DNA from: Nostoc sp. KVJ3
Lineage (GTDB): Bacteria > Cyanobacteriota > Cyanobacteriia > Cyanobacteriales > Nostocaceae
Reading direction: 5' to 3'
Length of the DNA stretch: 64,000 nt
NCBI RefSeq assembly: GCF_026127265.1
Contig: NZ_WWFG01000001.1
Location: forward strand, 1,680,501-1,744,500
Every line of letters begins with the position of its first letter. The first letter of the stretch is position 1. Shown here one piece after another: positions 1-9,866 of this stretch. The position numbers and the translations under genes are program-made. Under the pieces are notes generated by a model. That model made no database searches, had not been told where the DNA came from, and worked only from the letters and a program-made list of their open reading frames with translations.

Positions 1-274
1 TAGTAATCCAGATGTGTTCTGTGGGAAAGTGCTGACGGGTTTCATAGGCCATAGCCACAGCCCGTTCTACACCCCAGCAAAAGCCAAAGGCTTGTGCTAG
101 TCGGATTGTCACATTACCCCGTTGCAGGATGTAATTGCGATCGCGGATTTCTTGAATTAAGTTACTCTGATACTCAGATTGCAACTGAGTGGCAACTTCT
201 GCTTGATGACCAAAGCCCTTGCGATTGTAATTTTCCGAATGTTGCAAGCTGCGCTTAAAAGCTTTTGTATCCAT
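1..274 (-). CDS. ispH: IspH (4-hydroxy-3-methylbut-2-enyl diphosphate reductase), N-terminal part, cut by window edge
   Basis: The reverse strand from 274 reads MDTKAFKRSLQHSENYN and continues open to the window edge, giving about 91 residues. The segment FGFCWGVERAV, near residue 65, carries the first of the three cysteines that hold the [4Fe-4S] cluster in IspH/LytB. The N-terminal extension before it is the form typical of cyanobacteria. IspH catalyses the last step of the MEP isoprenoid pathway, making IPP and DMAPP with electrons from ferredoxin. The start at 274 was read directly from the sequence. The rest of the gene lies left of the window, so the other cluster ligands cannot be checked. 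Confidence 0.93.
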   Translation of the reverse strand, partial: MDTKAFKRSLQHSENYNRKGFGHQAEVATQLQSEYQSNLIQEIRDRNYILQRGNVTIRLAQAFGFCWGVERAVAMAYETRQHFPTEHIWIT

Positions 275-369
275 TAGATTTGTCTATTTAAACCACTATT
301 CTTTATTTTCTCGCGCCAAGCCGCGATTTATACAGAGTTGTATTCAAAGATATTACTTCTTTTTGTCCT

Positions 370-1227
370 TTAACCTTTTTCCCCCGAAGGATTTTGGCGC
401 TGAGATTTTAATTCGATTTCGCCATAAATCTGCAATGCAGAACGCCAAACTATATAGCCTTCAGGACTTAAATGTAAGCCATCAGTAGTAAATTCGCGGC
501 GGAGATTTCCTTGTTTGTTGGTAAACAGGGGATATAAATCGAGATATTTGACACCTTTTTTGGTAGATATACTTTGCAGTTGCTGATTCAACTCGCGAAT
601 CCGACTATTAGCAACGGCTAACAGTTTATCTTTTCCTTTCCAGGTCGCTTCTTCTGCCGCATGTGGCAAAATCGATTGGACAACAATTTGCGCTGTGGGA
701 TGCGTCTTTTGGAGGTAATTGATAATTTGGCGCTGATTATCTAAAATTACCCCATTGCTCATCCCCCGAATTAGGTCATTAATGCCAATCATCACAAAAA
801 TTACCTCTGGCTGGGTACGGTCAAATATCTTCAATCTGTTCAAAAGTCCATTGCTGGTTTCGCCAGAAATTCCTTGATTGAGCCAAGTTTTACCTTCGGG
901 TAATAACTCAGGGGGAAACCACAAACTTAGCGAATCTCCCGCCAGGATGCTTAAATGCCCAGGATGTTGGTCAGATGCAACCTTAGCTTCTTGTTTGAGG
1001 ATGTCTACCCACTCTTGGTAAGTGAGTTGGTGACGGCGACCCAAATCAGGTGTAACAATTTGGGGTGAGTTGTTCAGGTTGATTGATTCTGAGGATGTTA
1101 CTATCCCAAAAAAGGCGGACAATCTCTGCTGTTGCCAAATTAGCAGGATGACCGCCAACATTAGGATGCCGTTGGTTAACAGCGAGAAAAATGCCCAGAT
1201 AGGAAAGGTTTTTGCAGAAGTAGACAC
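370..1227 (-). CDS. SGNH/GDSL-type hydrolase, membrane-anchored
   Basis: This 285-residue protein has one N-terminal hydrophobic helix (about residues 9-31), so it is probably anchored in the membrane with the catalytic domain outside. The SGNH blocks are all present: AGDSLSLW (nucleophile Ser99), GISGET (Gly near 119), GIND (Asn150) and DGLHL near the C-terminus (Asp249 and His252). The family hydrolyses acyl esters of lipids, glycans or thioesters, and the substrate cannot be told from the sequence. It lies between ispH and amt on the same strand with separate spacers, so no operon is evident. Confidence 0.85.
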   Translation of the reverse strand: MSTSAKTFPIWAFFSLLTNGILMLAVILLIWQQQRLSAFFGIVTSSESINLNNSPQIVTPDLGRRHQLTYQEWVDILKQEAKVASDQHPGHLSILAGDSLSLWFPPELLPEGKTWLNQGISGETSNGLLNRLKIFDRTQPEVIFVMIGINDLIRGMSNGVILDNQRQIINYLQKTHPTAQIVVQSILPHAAEEATWKGKDKLLAVANSRIRELNQQLQSISTKKGVKYLDLYPLFTNKQGNLRREFTTDGLHLSPEGYIVWRSALQIYGEIELKSQRQNPSGEKG

Positions 1228-1349
1228 GACTAGCGAAATTTACCAATTATTTGAATCAAATTTTAACGCTAGCGATCGCAAATTACACAATTTTAAAATG
1301 GGGATTGAGGAGATGGGGGAGATAAATAACTCCTAACTCCTAACTCCTA

Positions 1350-2795
1350 CTAAGTCGGACGATCGCCAAACTCGGAGTTGTAACCTTCTTCGCCGTGTTC
1401 GTTGATATCCAAACCTTGCAATTCAGCTTCTTCTTTGACTCGCAGACCGACTGTAGCATCAATAACCTTGAGAATAATCCACGTACCAACAGCTGCGATC
1501 GCATAAGCAACGGCAATTGCTGCTAGTTCAACTCCCAATTCCCCAAAATTACCACGCAATACTCCCTCTTTACCTCCGCCGTTGACTTGAGTTGTGGCAA
1601 AGATGGCGGTTAAAATTGCCCCGACTGTACCACCAACGCCATGCACGGGATAGGTATCTAAAGCATCGTCAATTTCTAGCTTGTGCTTGAAACTGATGGC
1701 ATAGAAGCAAACAAAGGCGGTAATGAAACCAATTAAAATCGCTGATAGGGGTGTGACAAACCCGGCGGCGGGAGTGATGCCCACTAAACCAGCAACGGCC
1801 CCTGTAGCTGCTCCTACGGCGGTTGGTTTACCCCGTAAAACTGCTTCCATAATTAGCCACATTAATGCTGCTGCTGCTGCCGCCGCATTGGTGGCAACAA
1901 AGGCTGTTGTTGCCAGATTGGTAACGACGCTACCAGAAGTTCCACTAGCAACAGATAGGGCGCTCCCAGCGTTGAAGCCGAACCAACCAAACCACAGCAA
2001 GCCAGCACCCAGCAAAATAAACGGAACGTTGTGCGGTGGGCTAAGGCGGTCTGGATGGGTTTTCCGAGGGCCAAGGACAATAGCAGCTACTAGGGCAGAA
2101 ACGCCAGAACTAATGTGAACTACTGTACCCCCGGCAAAGTCGAGGGCACCCAATCCACCAGCCAAGCCCAAGAATCCACCTTTAGCCCATACCATGTGTG
2201 CCAGTGGAGCATAAACAAAGGTTGACCACAAGAGGACAAACAGCGAATAAGCGCGGAAACTCATCCGTTCTGCGATCGCTCCAGAAATTAAGGCTGGGGT
2301 GATAATGGCAAACATGGCTTGGTAGATCATGAATGCCTGGTGGGGTATCGTTCCCGCATAAGAAGTTAAATCAGCATATTTGGGGTCTGCTGCTTTCAGG
2401 GCATCTTCATAAGGCAGATGCGGCAAGTAGCCTTGAGTCTCTAAACCGACACCATTCAAACCAAGCCACTGTAATCCACCAATGAATGGCAACCCTGGTG
2501 CAAAGGAAAGACTATAACCCCAGAGAATCCAGGTAACTCCCACAATCGCCATCAACACAAAGCTCATCATCAATGTGTTTAGGATATTCCGCGATCGCAC
2601 AAATCCCCCATAGAAAAATGCCAATCCTGGTGTCATTAACAGCACGAGCGCTGCTGAAATCAGCATAAATGCCGTATCTCCAGTATCAGCAGCAGGTGGA
2701 CTAGCGGCTGGTGCTTGGGCAAAAGCATTGCCCATCAGCGGCCCTGCCAAAAACAGTAGGGTCATAGCCCCAATCATCACAACTTTCTTCAACAC
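1350..2795 (-). CDS. amt: Ammonium transporter (Amt family)
   Basis: This 481-residue protein has an N-terminal signal sequence (about residues 1-27, ending GNAFAQ) and about eleven membrane segments, as usual for Amt proteins. The twin pore histidines are visible as His227 in VVHISSGVSALVA and His385 in YPVHGVGGT. The family signature AFAIITPALISGAIAERM is present in slightly varied form. Amt proteins move ammonium across the plasma membrane for nitrogen assimilation. A GTA-N8-TAC box lies 30 bp upstream of the start, suggesting control by NtcA (inference). No glnB-type PII gene is adjacent. Confidence 0.96.
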   Translation of the reverse strand: MLKKVVMIGAMTLLFLAGPLMGNAFAQAPAASPPAADTGDTAFMLISAALVLLMTPGLAFFYGGFVRSRNILNTLMMSFVLMAIVGVTWILWGYSLSFAPGLPFIGGLQWLGLNGVGLETQGYLPHLPYEDALKAADPKYADLTSYAGTIPHQAFMIYQAMFAIITPALISGAIAERMSFRAYSLFVLLWSTFVYAPLAHMVWAKGGFLGLAGGLGALDFAGGTVVHISSGVSALVAAIVLGPRKTHPDRLSPPHNVPFILLGAGLLWFGWFGFNAGSALSVASGTSGSVVTNLATTAFVATNAAAAAAALMWLIMEAVLRGKPTAVGAATGAVAGLVGITPAAGFVTPLSAILIGFITAFVCFYAISFKHKLEIDDALDTYPVHGVGGTVGAILTAIFATTQVNGGGKEGVLRGNFGELGVELAAIAVAYAIAAVGTWIILKVIDATVGLRVKEEAELQGLDINEHGEEGYNSEFGDRPT

Positions 2796-2824
2796 TTCTT
2801 TTTCTTCCTAAGCACCAATGATTT

Positions 2825-2838
2825 GTATCCTTAACTAC
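2825..2838 (-). promoter_or_regulatory. Possible NtcA box upstream of amt
   Basis: GTA-TCCTTAAC-TAC fits the NtcA consensus GTA-N8-TAC exactly, and amt is a known class of NtcA target in cyanobacteria. Its position only 30 bp before the amt ATG is closer than is usual for an activator site near -41. It could therefore belong to a proximal weak promoter or be fortuitous. A TTGACA on the amt strand lies further up (reverse of 2932-2937). Confidence 0.35.
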
Positions 2839-3164
2839 ATTTGATTACTTTTAGTTATACATTTTTGTCTTGAAAGTTACTGAACCTTAATTTTCTGAAA
2901 ATGTTAACAAAAATATAATCCCGATTGTAGTTGTCAAGATTACAATAAGGGTATATGCATGAGATCATTGCATCTTTTTTTTTTGAAGAATAACATTTTA
3001 TGCAAGCGCTACAAAATTGCAAATTTTTAGTTACCTAGTGTTACAAACCAAGATACTTGTGAGAATTGAGAATTATTGTGAATTCTTAGATAACTTGCAC
3101 AAATATGTGATGAATTTTCTTTATATCTCCCGCATAAAAGCTTAGATACCTAGATTGCTGCTTG

Positions 3165-3421
3165 TCATCGAAACAGTGCTGAGTGCTGTACGCGAATAGC
3201 GGGGGTTTAGCCCGTAACTCGGCTTAGAGTAAAAAAGTAATAATTGCACTTCATTTCAGAAGGTCTGAGAGCAACTGCTTTTAAGCCAAGGAAAAAGAAA
3301 TCAATATTTATTTCGAGATGCGTAGCGTATATTTAATATGTCCTTACTTCAATCCCACTTCGGCAAGCTCAGTGCATCGCCTAGATTTATCTCTCTTAGT
3401 TACTCAGCCCTCAGCACTCAG
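3165..3421. repeat. Dispersed intergenic repeat, copy A (inverted relative to 55845-56068)
   Basis: This part of the 631-bp gap between amt and the YnfA gene has a second copy in opposite orientation at 55845-56068. Shared blocks, read as reverse complements, include the run through AGAGTAAAAAAGTAATAATT (3226-3247), TCTGAGAGCAACTGCTTTTA (3264-3283) and the block around GAGATGCGTAGCGTATAT (3315-3332). Both copies are bounded by AGTGCTGAGTGCTG-like sequence. No open frame is shared. The rest of the gap (2839-3164) is AT-rich, and nothing else was recognised in it. Confidence 0.8.
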
Positions 3422-3426
3422 CCCTA

Positions 3427-3750
3427 TTAAGTTCTAGGTGCAAACATGATAATTAAAACACTGACTAAAGCTAAACAGGCTCCTATTAGGTCGTAACGGT
3501 CTGGAGTTAAGCCGTCTACCTTCCAACCCCAAAGCATTGCCATTGCGATAAACACACCACCGTAAGCCGCATAAACTCTACCAAAATTTGCTGATTGAAG
3601 AGTTGCAATAATCCCATAGATAGCTAAAGCAATTCCCCCCAATATGCCCCACCAAAACGGCTTACCTTCGCGCAACCACAACCATATCAGGTAGCCGCCC
3701 CCGATTTCAAATAAACCAGCCCACAAAAAATACAACAGAGACTTAATCAT
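3427..3750 (-). CDS. YnfA/UPF0060 family small membrane protein
   Basis: This 107-residue protein has four predicted membrane helices. It carries the UPF0060 pattern AGLFEIGGGYLIWLWLREGK near the N-terminus and GRVYAAYGGVFIAMA in the middle. The length is the usual one for the family, which is distantly related to small multidrug resistance pumps. Its substrate is unknown. The gene stands alone on the reverse strand, next to the dispersed repeat on its 3' side. Confidence 0.88.
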   Translation of the reverse strand: MIKSLLYFLWAGLFEIGGGYLIWLWLREGKPFWWGILGGIALAIYGIIATLQSANFGRVYAAYGGVFIAMAMLWGWKVDGLTPDRYDLIGACLALVSVLIIMFAPRT

Positions 3751-3849
3751 TTAACTCATAACTTATTCTTGAATAACGTCGAACTCAGTAAAATTACGCT
3801 AACGCTTTTAACTAAACTGTTGTCATTAATTAGAGTAAGTTTGTTGAAC

Positions 3850-3891
3850 TGGGAATTGGGAATTGGGAATTGGGCATTGGGCATTGGGAAA
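3850..3891. repeat. Heptameric short tandem repeat (TGGGAAT/TGGGCAT)
   Basis: Six near-perfect heptamers follow one another: three of TGGGAAT, two of TGGGCAT, then TGGGAAA. Such heptamer tracts are characteristic of Nostoc/Anabaena intergenic DNA. The tract lies in the divergent gap before the hybrid kinase. The same heptamer type occurs inside the debranching enzyme gene at about 42.4 and 43.0 kb. Confidence 0.85.
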
Positions 3892-3976
3892 GAAACTTGT
3901 TAAATAATTCTCCCTTGTCTCCCTGTCTTCCTACACCCTGCCCCCTTTCCCAGTCCCATGTAGATAAGGCTTAAGG

Positions 3977-6900
3977 ATGAAAGCACCATTACCTGATAAC
4001 GAAGCACAGAGAATCGAGACGCTTTTGCACTATAAAATTCTCGACACGCCACCTGAAGCGGCCTTTGACGACCTTACTCGTTTAGCCTCATATATTTGTC
4101 AAACTCCTATTGCCTTAATTAGCCTAATTGATAAAAATCGCCAGTGGTTCAAGTCAAAAGTCGGCTTGGATGCTATGGAAACACATCGAGATTTCGCATT
4201 TTGTGCCCATACTATTTTACAGCCTGATGTTTTTGTTGTGCCCGATACAACAAATGATGAAAGGTTTGCTAAAAACCCACTGGTAACGTATGACCCCAAT
4301 ATTCGCTTTTATGCTGGTGTAGCTCTGACTAATCCAGAGGGATACGCGCTAGGAACTCTATGTGTAATTGACTACGTTCCACGAGAACTTACTCTAGAGC
4401 AAATAGAGGCATTACGAATATTAGGTCGTCAAGTCATTAAGCAACTGGAATTACGCAGAAATTTAGCAAGTTTGGTACTTGTGACTAAAAAAGGCAAACA
4501 GACGCAGAAGATAAGTAAACAATTTTTTAAAAAGATTGCGACAGGTTTTGGTTTAGCATCAATAATTTTAGTTTTAATTGGTGTAGTTTCCTATCAAAAT
4601 ACCAGAGTATATATTTATAATCGGAGTATAATAAAGAACGCTTATGGAAAAATTAACAGCTTAGAAAAACTACTGTCTCAGTTAAAGGATGCGGAGACTG
4701 CGGAACATAATTATATCCTGACGGGAAAAGAAACTTATCTAAAACCTTATCAAGAAGCAGTTGCCAACGTTGCTCAAGAAATTACCAAACTAAAGGATTT
4801 AACCACAGATCAACCAAACCAAGAAAAGCAGATTGCAAAGCTTGAATCTCTGACTCAAGCTAAACTTAGTGAACTAAAACAGAATATCGACTTCCGCCAG
4901 AAGAAAGGATTAGAGGCGGCATTGCAGCGACTACTGACAAATAAAAGTCAAAATCTCATCGATGATATCAGCAAGGTGAGCAATGAGATAGAGAACGAAG
5001 AAAAGGAGCGGCGTGAGCAACTGTCACAAACAACAAAAGCTTGGACTCGCAAAACATCTGTGACAATTGCGATCGCTATTTGCGTAAGTTTTATCATTCT
5101 TGCTGTAATTTACTACTTTATCTATCGTGAGGTAACAGAGCGCAAAAGGGCAGAAGAAACCTTAAATCAAGAACGTAATTTTATCTCAGCAGTCCTTGAT
5201 ACAGCCAGCGCGTTGGTAACAGTTCTCGATTCTCAAGGAAAAATCGTTCGTTTCAATCAAGCTTGTGAGCAAATAACTGGTTACTCCTTCGATGAGGTGA
5301 GGGGTAGGTATTTCTGGAACTTGTTCCTACTTCCTGAAGAAGTGGAGTCAGGTAAAGCAGTTTTTGAGGAATTGCTAACTGGTAGAGGCTTCCTGGAGTA
5401 TGAAAACCATTGGATAATGAAGGATGGCAGCCGCCGATTGATTGCCTGGTCGAATACCTTCTTAAAAGACTATGAAGGAGCGGTGGAATACATTGTTGGT
5501 ACTGGCACTGATATCACCATTCGCAAACGAACCCAACAGCATTTAATGGCACAATATGCTGTAACCCTTGTTTTGGCGGAGTCCACGACTATCAGCGAGG
5601 CTATCCCCCAAATCTTGCAAGGGATCTGTGAGAGTTTGGGATGGGATTTAGGTGAAATTTGGATGGTAGATCAGCAAGCAAATGTGCTGCGTTTTATGAA
5701 CATTTGGTATGAAGCATCCCTTGAAGTGCAAGAATTTGAAGCATTGAAGCGGCAAACAACCTTTATTCAAGGAGTTGGATTACCGGGGCGTGTCTGGGCT
5801 AGTTCTGAACCTGTTTGGCTGACTAATATTGTTAAGGATTTGAATTTCCCTCACTTCAAAATTGCCAATCAAATAGGACTAAACACTGCTTTCGGTTTTC
5901 CAATCCGCAGTGGTAACAAAATCCTTGGTGTGATTACCTGCTTCAATCGTGAAATCCAACCACCCGATCCAGATTTGACCAAAACGATGAATTTGATCGG
6001 TGAGCAAGTGGGCCAATTTATCCAGCGTAAACAGGCTGAAGAGGAATTACAACGCCAAAACTTGCGATCGCAACTTTTTACCGAAATCACCCTCAAAATT
6101 CGCCAGTCTTTGCAAATCGAAGAAATTCTTCAAATCACCGTCGAGGAGGTACAAAAGATTCTCCAAACTGACCGAGTTTTGATTTATCAGCTTTTACCAG
6201 ATGAGTCTGCAACCAACGTTATTGAAGCAGTAGTTTCAGGCTTACCAACAATCAAAGAGCTAAACATTAGTGCCCCCTATTTTCGAGCCGAATATTTACA
6301 GCAATACTATCTACAGCAGTACCGTCAAGGAAGGGTTTTCGGGCTGGCTGATTTGGATTTGCTGGAACTCCAACAAAGCAATCTAGAATTACTGCAAAAG
6401 TTTGGGGTTAAAGTTAATTTGGTTGTCCCCATACTTGTTAAAGAAGAACTTCGCGGTTTGCTTATAGTTCATCAGTGTGATGATTCCCGCCAATGGTCTA
6501 GTTTTGAAACTCATCTTTTACGGCAAATAGCCGATCAAGTCGGTATTGCCTTAGCCCAAGCCCAACTTTTAGCAGCAGAAACCTGTCAGCGACAAGAACT
6601 TGAAATTGCCCGTCGCCAAGCTGAATTAGCTTCTCAGACTAAAAGTGCCTTTTTAGCAAATATAAGTCATGAAATTCGCACTCCGATGAATGCTGTTTTG
6701 GGAATGACCAGTTTGGTCTTAGATACTCCCTTAGACCCAGAACAGCGAGATTTTATTGAAACAATTCGGATTAGTGGAGATTCCCTTTTAAGTTTAATCA
6801 ACGAGATTTTGGATATTTCCAAACTTGAAGTTGGAGAAATGGCTCTAGAAACTCTAGATTTTGACCTATCTACTTGCGTTGAAGAAGTCTTAGATTTATT

Positions 6901-8665
6901 AGCTCCCTCAGCCCATAATAAGGGATTAGAAATTGCTGCCCTCATCGATCGCAATGTCCCCACCCAAGTGAAAGGGGACGCTGGTAGGCTGCGGCAAATT
7001 CTGATGAACCTGATGAGCAACGCTATTAAGTTTACTAGCACTGGTGAAGTATTAGTACAAGTAAAATTATGTTCGCTTTCCTCTACTACAGCCACCATTA
7101 ATTTTGTCATTACAGATACAGGTCTTGGCATTAGCCCTGAAGACCAACGCAAACTCTTTACGCCATTTACTCAAGTGGATGCTTCTACCACTCGCAGATA
7201 TGGTGGTACCGGTTTAGGATTAGCTATTTGTAAACAACTGGTGACTTTAATGGGAGGAGTCATTGGGGTGGAAAGTCAGATAGAGAAAGGATCTAAGTTT
7301 TGGTTTGAAGTACCTTTTGCCAGACAAATTGACCCGATTTTACCAAAATGCGATCGCGAACTTTTGATCAATCGTCGCTTGTTAGTAGTAGATAAAAACA
7401 CTACTAATTGCAAAATTATCTACCATCAAGCTACTCATTGGGGAATGCAGGTAGACCAAGCTGAGAGTGTTCCTGCTGCCCTCAAAGCTATTCAAGAAGC
7501 TTGTGAGCAGGGGAATTCTTATGATGTCGTCTTGGTTGATATGCAAGTGGCTCAAACAAATGGCATGACTTTAAAAGAACAAATTAAAGCCAATCCTGCA
7601 ATTGCTGAGATCCCTTTGATTATGCTCACCTCTATTAATCAACAGGCCCAAGTGCAACGAGCGCTCAAAATAGGATTTGCTGCTTATTTAGTCAAACCCC
7701 TTAAGCCATCTCGACTCCTTGATACCATTATGACTATTCTAAAAAATCATCCTGAACCGGAAAAAGGTGCTAATAGCAGGAGACTAGAGGCTACTAAAGA
7801 AATCTTAAGTACAGAAAATTCTAGCATTCTTACTTCTCCTTCCCTCAATCCCTTGACTAAATCTAAGTTACGAATTCTCTTAGCTGAAGATAATTTGATT
7901 AATCAAAAAGTAGCCATAAAGCAACTTCAGAGTTTGGGTTACAAAGCCGATGTCGTTGCCAATGGAAAAGAAGTTTTACAACTATTAGAAAAAATTCCTT
8001 ACGATTTAATTCTAATGGATTGCCAAATGCCAATTCTCGACGGTTTAGAAACCACAAAAGAAATTCATCGTTGGCAAGAAGATGCTTTTGCTTTGCGTCG
8101 TCGTCCGGTGGTAATTGCGATGACGGCTAATGCCATGAAAGAAGACGAACAAATGTGTCTAAAAGCTGGAATGGATGACTATCTGAGTAAACCAGTGTTT
8201 AAAGAAAAATTGGCTGCGACTCTAGAACATTGGACAGGGGTAATCCTCTCAAAACAAGACCCAGTTACGGATATAGATGAACAGACAGTTTCCACCACGA
8301 ATAACGACACGTCTGACCTAGCAATTAATTGGGAACACTTGCATCGGATATCGGGAAATGATGAAGAATTTGAATTAAATCTATTGCAAATATGCGTTGA
8401 AGATATTAAACCCCGTTTAGAAATAATTATTGCAGCGATCGCAGCTAATGACTTTGGGAAAATTGCCCGAGAAGCTCATCATCTTAAAGGTGCTAGTGCT
8501 AACATTGGGGCCACGGCTATGTACTCAGCATCTGACAAATTAGAACAATTGGCCAATCGTCAAGAACTTAAAGATACTAATGAATTAATTTTAGAGTTAA
8601 AAGAATTTGTCAACTCCATTCAAGACTTTTTAACAAGAAGAAATTTAGGAGTCATAGGTCAATAA
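3977..8665 (+). CDS. Hybrid sensor histidine kinase (GAF-TM-CHASE3-like-TM-PAS-GAF-GAF-HisKA-HATPase-REC-REC-HPt)
   Basis: This 1562-residue multidomain kinase starts with a soluble GAF domain (about 20-165). A membrane helix (about 188-210), an extracytoplasmic CHASE3-like segment and a second helix (about 358-383) follow. Next come a PAS domain (about 395-515) and two GAF domains (about 530-690 and 700-865). The HisKA box SHEIRTPMN places the phospho-acceptor at His898, and the ATPase has GGTGLGLAICKQL. Two receiver domains follow, with likely acceptors Asp1188 (LVDMQ, the more degenerate one) and Asp1348 (LMDCQMP). A C-terminal HPt domain has HHLKGASANIG with His1502. All parts of a phosphorelay are thus in one chain. 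The signal is unknown, and no output gene lies beside it. Confidence 0.93.
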   Translation: MKAPLPDNEAQRIETLLHYKILDTPPEAAFDDLTRLASYICQTPIALISLIDKNRQWFKSKVGLDAMETHRDFAFCAHTILQPDVFVVPDTTNDERFAKNPLVTYDPNIRFYAGVALTNPEGYALGTLCVIDYVPRELTLEQIEALRILGRQVIKQLELRRNLASLVLVTKKGKQTQKISKQFFKKIATGFGLASIILVLIGVVSYQNTRVYIYNRSIIKNAYGKINSLEKLLSQLKDAETAEHNYILTGKETYLKPYQEAVANVAQEITKLKDLTTDQPNQEKQIAKLESLTQAKLSELKQNIDFRQKKGLEAALQRLLTNKSQNLIDDISKVSNEIENEEKERREQLSQTTKAWTRKTSVTIAIAICVSFIILAVIYYFIYREVTERKRAEETLNQERNFISAVLDTASALVTVLDSQGKIVRFNQACEQITGYSFDEVRGRYFWNLFLLPEEVESGKAVFEELLTGRGFLEYENHWIMKDGSRRLIAWSNTFLKDYEGAVEYIVGTGTDITIRKRTQQHLMAQYAVTLVLAESTTISEAIPQILQGICESLGWDLGEIWMVDQQANVLRFMNIWYEASLEVQEFEALKRQTTFIQGVGLPGRVWASSEPVWLTNIVKDLNFPHFKIANQIGLNTAFGFPIRSGNKILGVITCFNREIQPPDPDLTKTMNLIGEQVGQFIQRKQAEEELQRQNLRSQLFTEITLKIRQSLQIEEILQITVEEVQKILQTDRVLIYQLLPDESATNVIEAVVSGLPTIKELNISAPYFRAEYLQQYYLQQYRQGRVFGLADLDLLELQQSNLELLQKFGVKVNLVVPILVKEELRGLLIVHQCDDSRQWSSFETHLLRQIADQVGIALAQAQLLAAETCQRQELEIARRQAELASQTKSAFLANISHEIRTPMNAVLGMTSLVLDTPLDPEQRDFIETIRISGDSLLSLINEILDISKLEVGEMALETLDFDLSTCVEEVLDLLAPSAHNKGLEIAALIDRNVPTQVKGDAGRLRQILMNLMSNAIKFTSTGEVLVQVKLCSLSSTTATINFVITDTGLGISPEDQRKLFTPFTQVDASTTRRYGGTGLGLAICKQLVTLMGGVIGVESQIEKGSKFWFEVPFARQIDPILPKCDRELLINRRLLVVDKNTTNCKIIYHQATHWGMQVDQAESVPAALKAIQEACEQGNSYDVVLVDMQVAQTNGMTLKEQIKANPAIAEIPLIMLTSINQQAQVQRALKIGFAAYLVKPLKPSRLLDTIMTILKNHPEPEKGANSRRLEATKEILSTENSSILTSPSLNPLTKSKLRILLAEDNLINQKVAIKQLQSLGYKADVVANGKEVLQLLEKIPYDLILMDCQMPILDGLETTKEIHRWQEDAFALRRRPVVIAMTANAMKEDEQMCLKAGMDDYLSKPVFKEKLAATLEHWTGVILSKQDPVTDIDEQTVSTTNNDTSDLAINWEHLHRISGNDEEFELNLLQICVEDIKPRLEIIIAAIAANDFGKIAREAHHLKGASANIGATAMYSASDKLEQLANRQELKDTNELILELKEFVNSIQDFLTRRNLGVIGQ

Positions 8666-8857
8666 ATCTGAAATTAATATTCAAAACAGCTTTAATGCAA
8701 CCGTACCAGCAAAAACTTGTACAAAATATTACAATATTTCCGTGAAAAACCCCCGTGTATAATCTTCCTATGTATCCAACAACTTTAGACGATAGGTTTG
8801 CTGATATAGTAGCTGATACCGCTAATAATTGGCGATTTCTCATTAATCAGAGGTCTT

Positions 8858-9283
8858 ATGAAACGCTTAATCTACATCATCCCCGTTACTGTAATTAGCT
8901 TACTCGCATTGGCAGGATGCAACAGTGATAAACAAGCTACTACCCAGACTCCTGCTACCACTGAAACCACTGCGGCGACAACAGTAGCGAAAACTCCTGG
9001 TGCTACACAGGGAGGTTTTGATACTTTGGTTGGTGTAGTTTCAAATACAAAAACTGCGGTGAAAGCCGGAAAGTTTGATAAAGCTCAACAAGAATTTAAT
9101 AAGTTTGAAGATGCTTGGTCTAAGGTTGAGGATGGTGTCAAAACTAAATCTTCAAAAACCTATAATGTAATTGAAGATACTGCGACTCAGGTAAAGGGGG
9201 CGCTGAAAACAAAAGATAAAGCAAAATCTCTTAAGGGGTTGCAAACACTTGAGACAAATATCGCCACTGTTTCTAAAAAGTAA
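8858..9283 (+). CDS. Small secreted lipoprotein
   Basis: This 141-residue protein has a lipoprotein signal peptide with lipobox LALAGC (Cys21). A Thr/Ala-rich linker and a helical domain of about 85 residues follow, containing FDKAQQEFNKFEDAWSKVED. The helical part resembles small cyanobacterial DUF4363-like proteins, but I cannot assign the family firmly. It follows the hybrid kinase in the same direction after 190 bp and may be independent of it. Confidence 0.75.
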   Translation: MKRLIYIIPVTVISLLALAGCNSDKQATTQTPATTETTAATTVAKTPGATQGGFDTLVGVVSNTKTAVKAGKFDKAQQEFNKFEDAWSKVEDGVKTKSSKTYNVIEDTATQVKGALKTKDKAKSLKGLQTLETNIATVSKK

Positions 9284-9378
9284 GGGATTTCCAACTGCAC
9301 TCAATCAGCTAAAAATTGCTTATTTTTGTTAACTTTCTTTAATAACCCACGAATAAGCTCTCTCAATACATCAGATTT

Positions 9379-9415
9379 AATCCTTGAGGTTTGCTCAAAA
9401 TATACCTCAAGGATT
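9379..9415 (+). terminator. Probable intrinsic terminator
   Basis: Perfect 12-bp arms AATCCTTGAGGT and ACCTCAAGGATT are separated by 13 nt and followed by a short T-rich stretch. The hairpin lies about 95 bp after the lipoprotein gene. Confidence 0.6.
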
Positions 9416-9866
9416 TTGAGTTTGTTAAGTGGTATTGCAGTTACGCTAGTAGTAAGCTAACCTTGGAGTTCTGCACGATCTAATACTTTCTATTTATTGT
9501 GGTTAAATCTTCGGTTTACAAGAAATCTACCCGATTTTGAACGGATTAGGGCTATTAGGGTTGTTAGTTACTAGATTAAGTTGGATAGACATAACTTTTT
9601 CAATTTTTTGACAAGCTCCTGTAACATTAAGCTCTTAACTTAAAAATATTAGTCTTGGTGAAATAATTATATCTGATAACAATCCAGAAAATCTTTCCCA
9701 ATTCTTTACTTTTAGCTTTCAGTCAAACTACAAACCGATTACAGTCACAAGTTACATCAGCACCTTAATTATCCAAATTAAGGATTCCATTTTCATCTGA
9801 TTTTTGAATGTCAGATGGGATTTTTCCCCTCTCAAGCAACAAGTATTTCTGGAAGTTCAAATAACT
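9416..9866. other. Long leader/intergenic region before the sigma factor gene
   Basis: This stretch of about 450 bp has no convincing open frame. It presumably carries the promoter region of the sigma factor gene. I saw no clear -35/-10 pair or riboswitch fold. Confidence 0.4.

Noticed and set aside
8652..8843. 63-codon reverse frame after the hybrid kinase
   Set aside because: It overlaps the kinase end and has random-looking composition.
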